A DNA stretch of 44,717 nt from Deltaproteobacteria bacterium (GTDB lineage: Bacteria > Desulfobacterota > Syntrophobacteria > Syntrophobacterales > Syntrophobacteraceae), in NCBI GenBank assembly GCA_021780695.1, contig JAJXYD010000003.1, positions 82,784 to 127,500 on the forward strand. The letters are read 5' to 3'. The notes under the pieces are model-generated. The model saw only the letters and a program-made list of their open reading frames with translations, had not been told where the DNA came from and made no database searches. Of this stretch, positions 19,906 through 30,404 are shown one piece after another; the first letter of the stretch is position 1, and the number at the start of each line of letters is the position of its first letter. The position numbers and the translations under genes are program-made.

Positions 19906-21180
19906 GTGGCTGATGTTTTCGAGATACTAAAAGAACGTGGGTTTGTGGCTCAGGCAACGGATGTTGACGAACTCAAGCGTTTCCTTGCAAAGCCTTGCTC
20001 CTGCTATATCGGTTTTGATCCAACGGCTGACAGCCTTCACGTCGGAAGTCTTGTTCCGATCATGGCCCTTGCCCACATGCAGAGGGCCGGGCATCGGCCA
20101 ATCGTTCTGGTGGGGGGAGGAACGGGTCTTGTCGGGGATCCGAGCGGCAAGACGGAAATGCGCAAAATGCTTACCCTCGAACAGATTCAGTCAAATGTGG
20201 ACTCTCTTAGAACCCAACTCTCACGCTTCCTTGATTTTTCCCACGATAAGGCGCTGCTTGTAAACAACGCCGACTGGCTTTTAGAACTGCGATACATTGA
20301 ATTTCTAAGAGATATTGGCAAGCATTTCAGCGTAAACCGTATGCTTGCCGCTGAAAGCTATAAGATCCGCATGGAGACGGGGCTCAATTTTATCGAGTTC
20401 AACTACATGCTCCTTCAAGCCTATGATTTCTACCATCTTGCCAAGACATACGACTGTTGTCTTCAGATGGGCGGCGACGACCAGTGGGGCAATATAGTGG
20501 CCGGAATTGATTTGGTGCGTAAAAAACTCCGGAAGTCGGCCCATTGCATTACCTTTCCGCTTCTTACCACGGCTTCGGGGGCCAAGATGGGAAAGACCGC
20601 CGCGGGAGCCGTCTGGCTTAGCCCCGATAGGACCAGCCCCTTTGATTTCTACCAGTACTGGATAAACACCGACGACCGTGATGTCGAAAGATTCCTGAAG
20701 CTCTACACGTTTCTTCCCCCATCCGAAATAGGCGCCGTAGCTTCCCTTGCCGGCCGTGATCTTAATGTGTGTAAATCCATTCTCGCTTTCGAGGTGACTA
20801 AGCTCGTGCACGGACGGGCTGCCGCGCTTTCGGCTATCGAGGCTGCCTCGTCGGTTTTTGGTGAAAGGCGCCTTGCACCCGATCTGCTCGCCTCCAGCGA
20901 TATCCCCAGGGTATCGGGCGAAAAGGCCGATGCGGTGCCCACGACCGTTTTCCCGAAAAATCGTCTTCAAAAGGGAATCGCAGCCTTTGAGCTTTTTGGC
21001 GAAATCGGGCTTTGCGACTCTAAATCCGCCGCTCGCCGCCTGATACAGCAGGGCGGGGCCTACGTAAACGAGGACCGCATAAAAGAGTTTGATTTTTTAA
21101 TCTCCGATCTCCACCTAAGAGATGGCGCCCTATTGCTAAAAGCTGGAAAGAAAAAGGTGCACCGCATAAAGGTCGATTGA
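19906..21180 (+). CDS. tyrS: Tyrosyl-tRNA synthetase
   Basis: A 424-residue class I aminoacyl-tRNA synthetase that charges tRNA-Tyr. It starts with GTG. The HIGH-like motif is in DPTADSLHVGSL. The binding-site segment GGDDQWGNIVAGIDL and the KMSKS-like loop AKMGKTAAGAVWL follow. The C-terminal S4-like domain contains SKSAARRLIQQGGAYVNE. All expected parts are present at normal length. It follows rny closely and may share its transcript. Confidence 0.97.
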   Translation: MADVFEILKERGFVAQATDVDELKRFLAKPCSCYIGFDPTADSLHVGSLVPIMALAHMQRAGHRPIVLVGGGTGLVGDPSGKTEMRKMLTLEQIQSNVDSLRTQLSRFLDFSHDKALLVNNADWLLELRYIEFLRDIGKHFSVNRMLAAESYKIRMETGLNFIEFNYMLLQAYDFYHLAKTYDCCLQMGGDDQWGNIVAGIDLVRKKLRKSAHCITFPLLTTASGAKMGKTAAGAVWLSPDRTSPFDFYQYWINTDDRDVERFLKLYTFLPPSEIGAVASLAGRDLNVCKSILAFEVTKLVHGRAAALSAIEAASSVFGERRLAPDLLASSDIPRVSGEKADAVPTTVFPKNRLQKGIAAFELFGEIGLCDSKSAARRLIQQGGAYVNEDRIKEFDFLISDLHLRDGALLLKAGKKKVHRIKVD

Positions 21181-21694
21181 CAAGGAAACTTAAAGACGAC
21201 CATTTTTGGGAAAACTCGGACTGTCCGCGCTGTGAGGGAGGACCTCACGCTAATTGCTGTCCATCCGGTTAGATTACGGCGCAAACTCGATAAAAACCCG
21301 GTAAGATAAAGCCTTCTCATAGCCAAAACCTGCCCTGAGTCAGTACTTTCCTGCTCGCTTGGCTCACCGCGACGTGACGGTGAAACTGTTTTTGCCTTGG
21401 TCGATATAAGTTATTTGGCCGGAGCATGCACTCCTTGACATTGCCGAGCTAGGTACTTACCTTTTTAGATTGAGTACAAATAGACATTGCCATGAGCACA
21501 ACCCCAATATGCCGATATAGGGGTATCCATCCACCTTGGCCATTTTAAAGCGATCGTTCGAAAAGTGGTGTTAAACTTTACCTTAACCTTATCCTTTTGC
21601 AACCAAAGTTTATACGTTACAGCCTTGTATAAGGAAAAGTATAAGGTGAGTGATAATGTAACTATATTGAAATACTTTGGTCACAAATCCAATA
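21181..21694 (+). other. Intergenic region between tyrS and the PHA operon
   Basis: About 500 A/T-rich bases with no supportable gene. It contains a hairpin of two 4-bp blocks around one mismatch (21502-21510 with 21515-21523, CCCCAATAT/ATATAGGGG) and a repeated GTATAAGG pair at about 21626-21648. The PHA promoter follows. Confidence 0.5.
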
Positions 21695-21723
21695 TTGACT
21701 AGAATCGTATTCTTTGTTAGTTA
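21695..21723 (+). promoter_or_regulatory. Sigma-70-type promoter of the PHA operon
   Basis: TTGACT (21695-21700), a 17-base spacer and TAGTTA (21718-21723), with a start expected near 21730. The first gene follows at 21766 behind AAGGAGAGG. Confidence 0.6.
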
Positions 21724-21765
21724 AGCAGTCATTGGTATCAACAACACTAAATAAGGAGAGGACTT

Positions 21766-22248
21766 ATGAACTGGAATTCACAATTCGATACAATGATGAA
21801 AAGCTGGATGGATACACAAAAACAGGTTTGGGATAGTTATACGAACTCCATACAGGGCGTAAACCAATCGCAGTACAAGCATGCCTGGGAATCGACGCTT
21901 TCCATGGGGGAAGAGATGTTGCGAAACATCCTCAATACCCAACAGCAGGGCTTGACGGCCTGGGTTGATGGGCTTGCGAAAACCGATAATGTTCCTGGCC
22001 CGATTGTCGAGTCTGCTCGCCAATTTCAGGACATGGTTTCACGTTGGAACAAGATTCAGGCTGAGATGGTGGAAAAATGGTTTAGCATGTTGAAAAAGTT
22101 TCCCCCCTCGGCTCCCGGTTCCGATTGGACCGGAATGCCGGAAACGGTACTGAAAAATTGGCGTGAAACAGCCCAGGGCATGATGGATGCTCAGTCCAAA
22201 TGGATGAATTCCTGGATGGAACAGCGCGGGAAAAACGATAATGAGTGA
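21766..22248 (+). CDS. Phasin-like / PhaE-like small protein
   Basis: A 160-residue, Trp-, Met- and Gln-rich helical protein without signal peptide or membrane segment. Repeated patterns such as MMKSWMDTQKQVWDSY, MVSRWNKIQAEMVEKWF and MMDAQSKWMNSWMEQ resemble phasins and the N-terminal part of PhaE. It is the first gene of the operon, has a strong AAGGAGAGG site, and its end overlaps phaE by eight bases. It probably coats polyhydroxyalkanoate granules or assists the synthase, which is inference from sequence character and place. I do not recognise a named family with certainty. Confidence 0.75.
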   Translation: MNWNSQFDTMMKSWMDTQKQVWDSYTNSIQGVNQSQYKHAWESTLSMGEEMLRNILNTQQQGLTAWVDGLAKTDNVPGPIVESARQFQDMVSRWNKIQAEMVEKWFSMLKKFPPSAPGSDWTGMPETVLKNWRETAQGMMDAQSKWMNSWMEQRGKNDNE

Positions 22249-23383
22249 AAACGGTTGGCACCAGGGGGCCGAAGGGGTGATGCAGCCGTTACTGGACGCT
22301 CAGCATGTGCTGTGGCAGGCATGGACGGACATCGTTTCTAAAACCTACGAAAAGGAACTCTCTTTTTCCGAACTGGCCGACAAGTGGCAAAAACATTCTA
22401 TGGAGTCGGTAAAAGCGTGGGGTTCGGCGGTCGATCCGATTGTGCGAAGCACAGCCGAACAGTTCATTGCGACCCAGGGAAACGCATTGCGATTTTTGGA
22501 TCTTGTTGCACGCAACTGGGAAACTGCCGCACCTAAAATGAAGTCCGCCAAGGACTGGCAGAACAGTTTTAGCGGAATGCAGGAAGAATTCCGGAGGCTT
22601 TGGTTGAATATGCCGGCCGAGGCTTCGGCGATCAACCAGGATATCGAATCCATCTGGAAGGTGTATACGGAGCAATGGCGCTCGTTCGGCCAACCCTGGG
22701 AGGGCTTGTTGATGGGGGCGCCTGCGCTGTTTGGGCGTGCAGTTACGGGGGATACATCGGCTATGTTCGAATTCAGCGATGTTTTCCACACGGCTTACAA
22801 ACAAACTCTGGGACGTTTTACGTCCAGTCCCAACCTTGGCATAACACGCGAATTAAACTCCCGGCTGATGGAGTGTTTTGACGCGTTTGCCGTATTAAAC
22901 CTTGCCACTATCGAGTACAAGGCCGTGGTTGGCGAGATATGGGAAGCAGCCTTCAAACAATTTGGCGAAGATCTTGCCGTCTTGGTCGAAAAGGGTCAAA
23001 AGATAGACAAGGTGCGTGACTTGGTTTCGTTCTGGACCCGCAGTGCGGAATCGGTCTTTCTTGCCGCCTTTGGTGGTGAGCGCTACACCTTGGCTCAGGG
23101 GAAACTCCTGAACGCCAATATGCAATATAGAATAAGCCGTCGACGCATCATGGACAAGTATCTTGAGGCTTGCGACATGCCTACCCGCAGGGAAGTCGAT
23201 GAAGTCCACCGACGCATCTACGAACTCAATAAGGAAGTTAAGTTGCTAAAAAAGACCTTGGCGGAGATGAAAAGAGCTGAACCCAGGACGGAGGTGATGG
23301 TGGAGTTAATGCCTGAGGCAAGGGCCGAGGCGAAGCCCGAGGTTAAACGTTCTCGGACCTCGCGGGAGAAGAAGGAGAATTAG
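22241..23383 (+). CDS. phaE: Class III PHA synthase subunit PhaE
   Basis: A 380-residue PhaE subunit, which activates PhaC in class III polyhydroxyalkanoate synthases. It is Trp-rich and helical throughout, with the family-type region QYRISRRRIMDKYLEACDMP followed by TRREVDEVHRRIYELNKEV, a short coiled coil before the end. The last 30 residues are a charged Glu/Arg/Lys tail. It overlaps the preceding gene by eight bases and ends two bases before phaC, so the three are translationally linked. Confidence 0.9.
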   Translation: MSENGWHQGAEGVMQPLLDAQHVLWQAWTDIVSKTYEKELSFSELADKWQKHSMESVKAWGSAVDPIVRSTAEQFIATQGNALRFLDLVARNWETAAPKMKSAKDWQNSFSGMQEEFRRLWLNMPAEASAINQDIESIWKVYTEQWRSFGQPWEGLLMGAPALFGRAVTGDTSAMFEFSDVFHTAYKQTLGRFTSSPNLGITRELNSRLMECFDAFAVLNLATIEYKAVVGEIWEAAFKQFGEDLAVLVEKGQKIDKVRDLVSFWTRSAESVFLAAFGGERYTLAQGKLLNANMQYRISRRRIMDKYLEACDMPTRREVDEVHRRIYELNKEVKLLKKTLAEMKRAEPRTEVMVELMPEARAEAKPEVKRSRTSREKKEN

Positions 23384-23385
23384 CC

Positions 23386-24462
23386 ATGGTCCCGATCCAA
23401 ATCCGATACGCTGATGCCGTTCGTGAAATTGTGGAAATGAGCGCCAAGGCCTCTAAAAATTTGAGCCAGCTGCGTGAGAGTCAGGTCCAATACGGCACCT
23501 CGCCCAAGGAAGAAGTCTACCGGGAGGACAATGTGGTCCTCTACAGATACAAAGCTGTTGCCAAAAAGGTTTACGACACCCCCTTGCTGATCGTCTATGC
23601 CCTTGTCAATCGTCCCTATATGGTTGATTTGCAGGAGGATCGCTCACTTGTGAAAAACCTGCTTGCCCTGGGGATGGACGTGTACCTGATTGACTGGGGC
23701 TACCCCATCAGAAATGATCGTTGGGTCACTCTTGACGATCATATAAATGGCTATATTGCAAATTGCGTCGATTATCTGCGTGAGAGTTACGGTCTCGAAA
23801 AGATAAACCTGCTAAGCATATGCGAGGGAGGGGCCTTTTCTCTTTGCTATACGGCTCTTCATCCTGAAAAAATTCGCAATCTCATTACGATGGTCACTCC
23901 GGTTGATTTTCACGTTCCCAGCGGACTTCTCAATACCTGGTCGGGATGCAGTTACGGCGCTCAGAGCATGGACGCGGATGCAATGGTGGATGCCCTGGGA
24001 AATATCCCCGGCGATTTTATGAACTTTGGCTACATGCTTCTTAAGCCTTTTCAGTTAAACGTGGAGAAGTACCTTGGACTAACCGAAATCCTGGACGACG
24101 AGGCTAAACTTATCAGCTTTCTTCGGATGGAAAAGTGGATCTTCGACAGTCCCGACCAGGCGGGCGAGACGTTCCGCCAGTTCATAAAGGATTTCTATCA
24201 GGAAAACAAGCTCATAAAAGGCGAGGTGACCCTTGGCGGCAAGCGGGTTGATTTAAAAAATATCACTATGCCCGTGTTAAATGTCGTTGCCGAAGAAGAT
24301 CATCTTGTTCCACCCGCATCTTCTCTAGCCTTGAAAGACTGGATCGGTTCAAAAGATTACTCTGTTATATCCTATCCTGTGGGCCACATCGGCATGTACG
24401 TCAGCGGAAAGGTGCAGCGAGATTTACCCCCTGCTATCGTGGACTGGCTGAAGGCCCGTTGA
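23386..24462 (+). CDS. phaC: Class III poly(3-hydroxyalkanoate) synthase PhaC
   Basis: A 358-residue PhaC that polymerises hydroxyacyl-CoA into storage polyester. Its length is typical of class III, which needs PhaE. The alpha/beta-hydrolase fold carries the triad Cys146 (in LLSICEGGAF), Asp305 (in VVAEEDHLVPP) and His334 (in YPVGHIGMYV), in line with the known class III arrangement. The lipase-like box begins with Ser rather than the common Gly (S-x-C-x-G-G). The family segment MVTPVDFHVPSGLLNTW is present. It is the last gene of the operon. Confidence 0.96.
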   Translation: MVPIQIRYADAVREIVEMSAKASKNLSQLRESQVQYGTSPKEEVYREDNVVLYRYKAVAKKVYDTPLLIVYALVNRPYMVDLQEDRSLVKNLLALGMDVYLIDWGYPIRNDRWVTLDDHINGYIANCVDYLRESYGLEKINLLSICEGGAFSLCYTALHPEKIRNLITMVTPVDFHVPSGLLNTWSGCSYGAQSMDADAMVDALGNIPGDFMNFGYMLLKPFQLNVEKYLGLTEILDDEAKLISFLRMEKWIFDSPDQAGETFRQFIKDFYQENKLIKGEVTLGGKRVDLKNITMPVLNVVAEEDHLVPPASSLALKDWIGSKDYSVISYPVGHIGMYVSGKVQRDLPPAIVDWLKAR

Positions 24463-24546
24463 TGTTATGGGGGCCCGGTGTGGATGTGGACCGTAAAGAG
24501 ATCGGGTTAAGTGTTTGAGGGCGGAGGTGAGTGGACCCCAAAACAA

Positions 24547-24585
24547 AAGGACTTAACGGTTGTTGCCGCTAAGTCCTTGATTTTT
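24547..24585. terminator. Bidirectional terminator-like hairpin
   Basis: AAGGACTTA (24547-24555) pairs perfectly with TAAGTCCTT (24570-24578), with CGG/CCG inside. The plus strand continues GATTTTT and the minus strand TTTTGTTTT, so either direction could terminate. It lies about 85 bases after phaC and directly abuts the tRNA-Lys-like repeat. Confidence 0.7.
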
Positions 24586-24601
24586 CGAGTGGGCCGCCAG
24601 G
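24575..24601. repeat. 27-bp repeat, left copy, includes tRNA-Lys 3' end
   Basis: Matches 30431-30457 at 26 of 27 positions in the same orientation. Its last 11 bases equal the 3' end of the tRNA-Lys gene, read on the minus strand. The rest equals sequence just downstream of that tRNA. It could be the distal attachment-site copy of an old integration. Confidence 0.65.
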
Positions 24602-24856
24602 CGGAAAAATTGGGGACACCCTTTACATTTTACATCCTAGAGTGCGGCGATATCAAATTGCTCGCGCTCCACGATTTCGCTGCTCCTTCTCACAGCTACG
24701 GTGAGGGTCGGTAAAAAAACCCTAGACCTTCGGGTAAGATCGCTTTGTGGAATACCCCTATCTTTTACCGCTCCGCTACCGGGGCCGGCGCCAATACTCA
24801 GGAAATTCTACATATGTGTGCTCTCCGGTTTTGGATCCTTTTACAAAGACCTGGCA

Positions 24857-24896
24857 GGTGAGGGCACCTCAAGCATCAGTTGATGCCCCTGATTTT
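24857..24896 (+). terminator. Hairpin with T run before the convergent dehydrogenase
   Basis: GCATCA and TGATGC form a tight stem around 24874-24887. AGGGCA and TGCCCCT offer an outer alternative. GATTTTT follows on the plus strand. The rest of 24463-24896 holds no gene I can support. Confidence 0.5.
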
Positions 24897-25985
24897 TCAT
24901 TCCATCGTTTCTAGGCGCGCCAGGGCCGACTCCGATTTGAGAGAAGCCATATCGATGGAGAAGCGATATTTCACATCGGACCTGAGCAGTCTCTCGTAGG
25001 CCTCATTGACCTTCTGAATGGGGATGACTTCGACATCGGCAGTGATGTTATGTGTTCCGCAGAAATCGAGCATCTCCTGGGTCTCCCGGATACCGCCTAT
25101 AAGCGAACCGGAGATGTTGCGACGTCCGAACAGAAGGCCAAGGCCGTTAACAGCGAAAGGCTCTTGTGGTGCGCCTACGAGGGTAAGGTTGGCGTCGCGG
25201 CGAAGCATCGCGAGATAAGCATTGATGTCGTGGGCCGCTGAGACGGTGTCCAGGATAAAATCGAAGCTGCCTGCATGCTTCTGCATCTCGTTGGCATTGC
25301 GGGACACCACCGTCTCATCGGCGCCGAGGCGAAGAGCGTCTTCTTTCTTGTCAGGTGAAGTGGTGAAGACAACGACATGAGAACCAAGCCCGTGAGCAAA
25401 CTTTACACCCATGTGTCCCAGTCCGCCGAGGCCCACAATGCCAACCTTCTTACCCTTGATATCGCCCCAGCGATGAATGGGCGAGTAGGTGGTGATCCCG
25501 GCGCAAAGGAGGGGAGCGACCCCGGCAAGATTAAGGTTGGCGGGCACACGCAGGACAAAGCGCTCGTCAACGACAATGCTGTCGGAGTAGCCGCCGTAGG
25601 TTGTGCCTCCAAGATGTTTATCCGGGGAGTTGAAAGTGAGGGTCATGTTTGGACAGAATTGTTCCAGTCCGGCCCGGCACTCGGGGCAGGTGAGGTCGGA
25701 ATCAACCATGCAGCCAATCCCGACGAGGTCTCCCGGCTTGAATTTGGTGACTGCTGGGCCGACCTTGGTGACACGCCCGACGATTTCGTGTCCGGGAACA
25801 ATGGGATAAACCGTCGGCATTAAACTGGAGAACTCGTCGCGGACTTGGTGAAGATCGGAATGGCAGATACCGCAGAAAAGGATTTCGATTTGAACATCCC
25901 GGTCTGTTGTATCGCGCCGGTTAATTTTGGCAGGGGCAAGAGGTGAGGTTTTGCTCGCAGCGGAATATGCTTTTGCCGTGTACAT
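24897..25985 (-). CDS. Zinc-dependent alcohol/aldehyde dehydrogenase, YahK-like
   Basis: A 362-residue medium-chain dehydrogenase of the cinnamyl-alcohol dehydrogenase/YahK type, expected to reduce aldehydes with NADPH. Catalytic zinc ligands are visible: Cys41 in GICHSDLHQ, His66-Glu67 in PGHEIVG, and Cys161 in PLLCAGITTYSP. The Rossmann motif is GLGGLGHMG. The structural zinc site has Cys100, Cys103 and Cys111. The first ligand, a Cys in YahK, is Asp97 here (DSDLTCPEC), so this site is altered or lost. It is the last gene of the minus-strand oxidoreductase set that starts near the AraC-type regulator. Confidence 0.92.
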   Translation of the reverse strand: MYTAKAYSAASKTSPLAPAKINRRDTTDRDVQIEILFCGICHSDLHQVRDEFSSLMPTVYPIVPGHEIVGRVTKVGPAVTKFKPGDLVGIGCMVDSDLTCPECRAGLEQFCPNMTLTFNSPDKHLGGTTYGGYSDSIVVDERFVLRVPANLNLAGVAPLLCAGITTYSPIHRWGDIKGKKVGIVGLGGLGHMGVKFAHGLGSHVVVFTTSPDKKEDALRLGADETVVSRNANEMQKHAGSFDFILDTVSAAHDINAYLAMLRRDANLTLVGAPQEPFAVNGLGLLFGRRNISGSLIGGIRETQEMLDFCGTHNITADVEVIPIQKVNEAYERLLRSDVKYRFSIDMASLKSESALARLETME

Positions 25986-26045
25986 GGATTGTCTGCCATC
26001 CTTTCATTTTGGCTTAAAATGTTAGCTGAGCACGGGGTTTTATAT

Positions 26046-26696
26046 TCATACCTTAGCAGAGACAACTTCTTCAGACCGAGGCATCTCCACATGATAGGGA
26101 GGAGTGGGAAACGTTTCGGATGAGGAGGCCATAGCCTTTCCGAGCCAGGCAATGGTCTGGCCGAGGTGTTTCATGTTCCGCAGGGCTTCCCCGTCTCCAA
26201 GCACCTGCTCTTTTTCGCGGCCCATGCCCAGGTTCCAGTAAATCGAGCCGGGTACAATCATGGAGGACATCAAAAACATGTGATTAATCGTGTCGAAAAC
26301 ATGGGTCGCACCGGCGCGCCTGACGGCTACGACGGCTGCCCCTATTTTCCCCTTCAGGATGCCCCCGTTTGCCACGGAAACGAGGCATACACGGTCGATC
26401 AGGGCCTTCAATTCTGGTGTCACATCAGTAACGTAAGTTGGGGAGCCGAGGATAACCGCATCGGCTGCGTAAAGTTTTTCCAGGTAGTCGTTCATATCGT
26501 CGTTTTCGACGGCGCACCGGTTGTTTCTCTTTTCAAAGCACTTGTAACAGGCCATGCAGCCCCTGGCCGGTTTACCACCAATTCGCCGGTACTCCGTGTT
26601 CCAACCGGCGGCCTCCAGGGGTTCAAGGACCTTTTTGAGCATGATCTCCGTATTGCCGCCCGGTCTGGGGCTTCCGTTAATCGCTATCGCTTTCAT
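26046..26696 (-). CDS. Flavodoxin-fold NADPH-dependent FMN reductase
   Basis: A 216-residue flavodoxin-like reductase. The FMN phosphate-binding loop is NGSPRPGGNTE right after the first strand, and SPTYVTDVTPELKALIDR is the second flavin loop. Between them GCMACYKCFEKRNNRC carries four Cys residues, like iron-sulfur flavoproteins, so a cluster or redox disulfide is possible. The start at 26696 is chosen because GGAG lies six bases before it; the frame opens six codons earlier. It probably transfers electrons to quinones or other electrophiles; the substrate is unknown. Confidence 0.85.
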   Translation of the reverse strand: MKAIAINGSPRPGGNTEIMLKKVLEPLEAAGWNTEYRRIGGKPARGCMACYKCFEKRNNRCAVENDDMNDYLEKLYAADAVILGSPTYVTDVTPELKALIDRVCLVSVANGGILKGKIGAAVVAVRRAGATHVFDTINHMFLMSSMIVPGSIYWNLGMGREKEQVLGDGEALRNMKHLGQTIAWLGKAMASSSETFPTPPYHVEMPRSEEVVSAKV

Positions 26697-26739
26697 GGAC
26701 TTCTCCGTTGCCATAATCGTTAGCTACAAAAGTGTCTCT

Positions 26740-27147
26740 TCACTTCAGCTTATTGTAGTCTTCGTCCGAGACGGGCTCCAGCCATGTTACCGGACCTTTT
26801 CCGGGATCGACCTGGATTGCGAGGTGCACCAACCGGCTGTCCCGGGCGGCGCCATGCCAATGTTTGACATCGGCGCCGATAGTGACGATATCCCCGGCAT
26901 GAAGCTCCCGTGCGGGTTTTCCCCATTCCTGGTAATAGCCTCTGCCGGCGGTCACAAGCAGAACCTGACCGCCCGGGTGTTGGTGCCAATTGTTACGGCA
27001 TTCCGGCTCAAAAGTCACATTGGCGATGGGACAGGCCGAATCGGAAGGCGTCAACATCTTTAGCCACACCGTTCCCGTGAAATGATCGCTTTCAAATTTC
27101 TCTCCGATTGGAAAAATCATACTATTGCCGAGATCGTCCGTGCTCAT
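26740..27147 (-). CDS. Small cupin-domain protein
   Basis: A 135-residue single-domain cupin. Motif 1 is visible as NNWHQHPGGQVLLVTAGRG, with two His ligands, and motif 2 as HAGDIVTIGADVKHWHG. Such proteins bind a metal and range from dioxygenases to lyases, and some resemble cupin-type mandelonitrile lyases. Here it sits between two flavodoxin-fold reductases in an apparent aldehyde-response set. GGAG precedes the start. The substrate is not predictable. Confidence 0.85.
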   Translation of the reverse strand: MSTDDLGNSMIFPIGEKFESDHFTGTVWLKMLTPSDSACPIANVTFEPECRNNWHQHPGGQVLLVTAGRGYYQEWGKPARELHAGDIVTIGADVKHWHGAARDSRLVHLAIQVDPGKGPVTWLEPVSDEDYNKLK

Positions 27148-27215
27148 GATCCACTCCGTCGTTTTGCTCAGCCTGCTGGATAGGGCGAGCAGGCTTTTGC
27201 GTTAAGTCTTTAACT

Positions 27216-27755
27216 CTATACATCCTTTCCCATTTCATACGCCTCATTCATCGCCGGGCTGCGCTTGATGTCGCCGATATTCCATGCACCGGTCCCGTAG
27301 ATGACCCCTTTTTCCTTCGCTCCGTTCAAGCAGGAGGTAAATCCCCTGAATCCCTCGAGAGTCCTTTCCAGCAAATCCTTCCTGCCGACTGCGGCAGTCA
27401 TGATAAAATACATCTCTTTATTGCTTAGCTCAGTATATTTGGGGTGTGTTCTGTCGATCAGGGTCTTCATCTGTCCATTCATGCTAAAGAAGTAGACCGG
27501 CGTTGCCATGACTATCACATCAGCGTGGATCATTTTATCGAGGATCTCAGCCATATCATCCTGCTGAATGCACCTGCCGCCGTTACTGGGACAGGTGGCG
27601 CATGCAACACAATGACCGATCTTTTTATCCCGCAAGAATATTTTTTCGACCTGGTTGCCCGCTTCTTTAGCTCCCATCATGAACTGATCACACAAGATAT
27701 CGGAATTTCCACCTTTTCTTGGGCTTGCAGATAGTATCAACAACTTCTTTACCAT
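27216..27755 (-). CDS. Flavodoxin family iron-sulfur/NADPH reductase
   Basis: A 179-residue flavodoxin-fold protein starting MVKKLLILSASPRKGGNSD, the FMN-binding loop. Four Cys residues lie in HCVACATCPSNGGRC, and ATPVYFFSMNGQMKTLIDRT is the second flavin-binding loop. It is a distant paralogue of the gene at 26046-26696 but lacks that protein's C-terminal extension. The pair suggests related electron-transfer tasks. Confidence 0.85.
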   Translation of the reverse strand: MVKKLLILSASPRKGGNSDILCDQFMMGAKEAGNQVEKIFLRDKKIGHCVACATCPSNGGRCIQQDDMAEILDKMIHADVIVMATPVYFFSMNGQMKTLIDRTHPKYTELSNKEMYFIMTAAVGRKDLLERTLEGFRGFTSCLNGAKEKGVIYGTGAWNIGDIKRSPAMNEAYEMGKDV

Positions 27756-27783
27756 ATGCCAATTCCTCTTATCCTTTCTTAGC

Positions 27784-29041
<1,258 letters not shown>

Positions 29042-29977
29042 ATGGAATCAGCGCTGGAGGTTTTGGCAAGCAGTATTGCTCGATGGATCGAAAATGGCGA
29101 CCGGTTGGAGACGGCGGTTCCGGGCTTGTCACTTTTTAGACGGGACGAGCCGACCCAGCCGATGAGCGGCATGTATGAACCTAGTATTTGCGTGGTCGCA
29201 CAAGGTGCAAAGCGTGTGATTCTTGGTGACGACACTTTCGTCTATGACGCGCACCACTATTTGATAACATCCGTTCATCTACCCACGGTTGTCCAGATCA
29301 TCGATGCGAACAGGGAGAAGCCTTTTCTCGGACTCAGTTTGAAACTTGATATGGGCGAGATTTCAAAAATGATGGTTGACAGCAATCTTCCCGCGCCCCG
29401 TCCGCAACAATCAAACCGTGGCATGGCGACCGGCGAAGTCACCCTTCCTTTGTTAAACGCTTTTCAACGATTGGTCGATTTACTTGCAGATCAAAAGGAC
29501 GTCCCTATTCTTGCACCAACTATCGAGAGGGAAATCGTTTATCGGTTGCTCGTGGGCGACCAGGGTGCGCGTCTGCGCCAGATTGCATCGGCTGGAAGCC
29601 AGAGTCAGCAGATCGGCCATGTAATTGAATGGTTGAAGAGAAACTTCACGCATCCGTTGCGTATCGGAGACTTGGCGGCCAAATCGGGGATGAGCCCATC
29701 GACCTTTCATCACCATTTCCGGTCGCTGACCGCTTTAAGCCCTTTACAATACCAGAAACAACTGCGCCTGCGGGAAGCCAGGAGACTGATGCTCACAGAT
29801 CACCTGGATGCCGCGACTGCGTCATTTCGGGTGGGTTACGAGAGCCCTTCGCAATTCAGCCGCGAATACAGCCGCCTGTTCGGCGCGCCGCCGTTGCGGG
29901 ATATCGCGGGCTTGCGTCAGATGACGGCGGTCCAAACAATGAATCCCGCACGAGTCCTGGCCGCGGAAACCGCATAA
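29042..29977 (+). CDS. AraC-family transcriptional regulator
   Basis: A 311-residue AraC-type regulator. Residues about 1-170 are the AraC_N-type ligand-sensing domain (YEPSICVVAQGAKRVILGDD). The C-terminal DNA-binding domain has two helix-turn-helix units, IGDLAAKSGMSPSTFHHHFR and DAATASFRVGYESPSQFSRE. The domain layout matches regulators such as E. coli YqhC, which responds to reactive aldehydes and activates an alcohol dehydrogenase and an aldo/keto reductase. Its divergent place beside such genes supports the same role, by inference. Confidence 0.93.
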   Translation: MESALEVLASSIARWIENGDRLETAVPGLSLFRRDEPTQPMSGMYEPSICVVAQGAKRVILGDDTFVYDAHHYLITSVHLPTVVQIIDANREKPFLGLSLKLDMGEISKMMVDSNLPAPRPQQSNRGMATGEVTLPLLNAFQRLVDLLADQKDVPILAPTIEREIVYRLLVGDQGARLRQIASAGSQSQQIGHVIEWLKRNFTHPLRIGDLAAKSGMSPSTFHHHFRSLTALSPLQYQKQLRLREARRLMLTDHLDAATASFRVGYESPSQFSREYSRLFGAPPLRDIAGLRQMTAVQTMNPARVLAAETA

Positions 29978-30404
29978 TCGGGATCGCCGAACTGGTTCTC
30001 TATTGCAACTTTACATCCGGCATGTCAGTGCATTGATTCCACCCGCTACGCCGCATGTATTCCTTTGTATCTTCCGTGGCGCCTTAGAGGACGCATGCTT
30101 GATCAAGGCAAAGACAGGTGCCCGCCTTGGAAAGGTAAGCGTTCCGCGAACCGCACCTTTCTAAAAAAGTTCTGTTGGGACAAGCTGTTAAAGTGTTGAC
30201 AATTAGCGCGATCGGGATTGATTGTCTACAAATGCTGAAGGCCGGCCATGAATCGGGAGAGGACTTCGAGTGTCAGTTTTGGGACACGAAAACCGGACTA
30301 AACGGAGATTTATCCCCAGGGCGTCAAAGGGGCTGCAGGATTTGGTATATCTGCTTACAAGCTTGCGAGGGGAAATTCTCACACGGAATCCCTGGAAAGA
30401 TAAA
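29978..30404 (+). other. Intergenic region before the tRNA pair
   Basis: About 430 bases with short open frames but no recognisable product. TTGACA at about 30197 has no convincing -10 partner. It is the right-hand end of the segment between the two tRNA-Lys-type repeats; no integrase remnant was seen. Confidence 0.5.
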
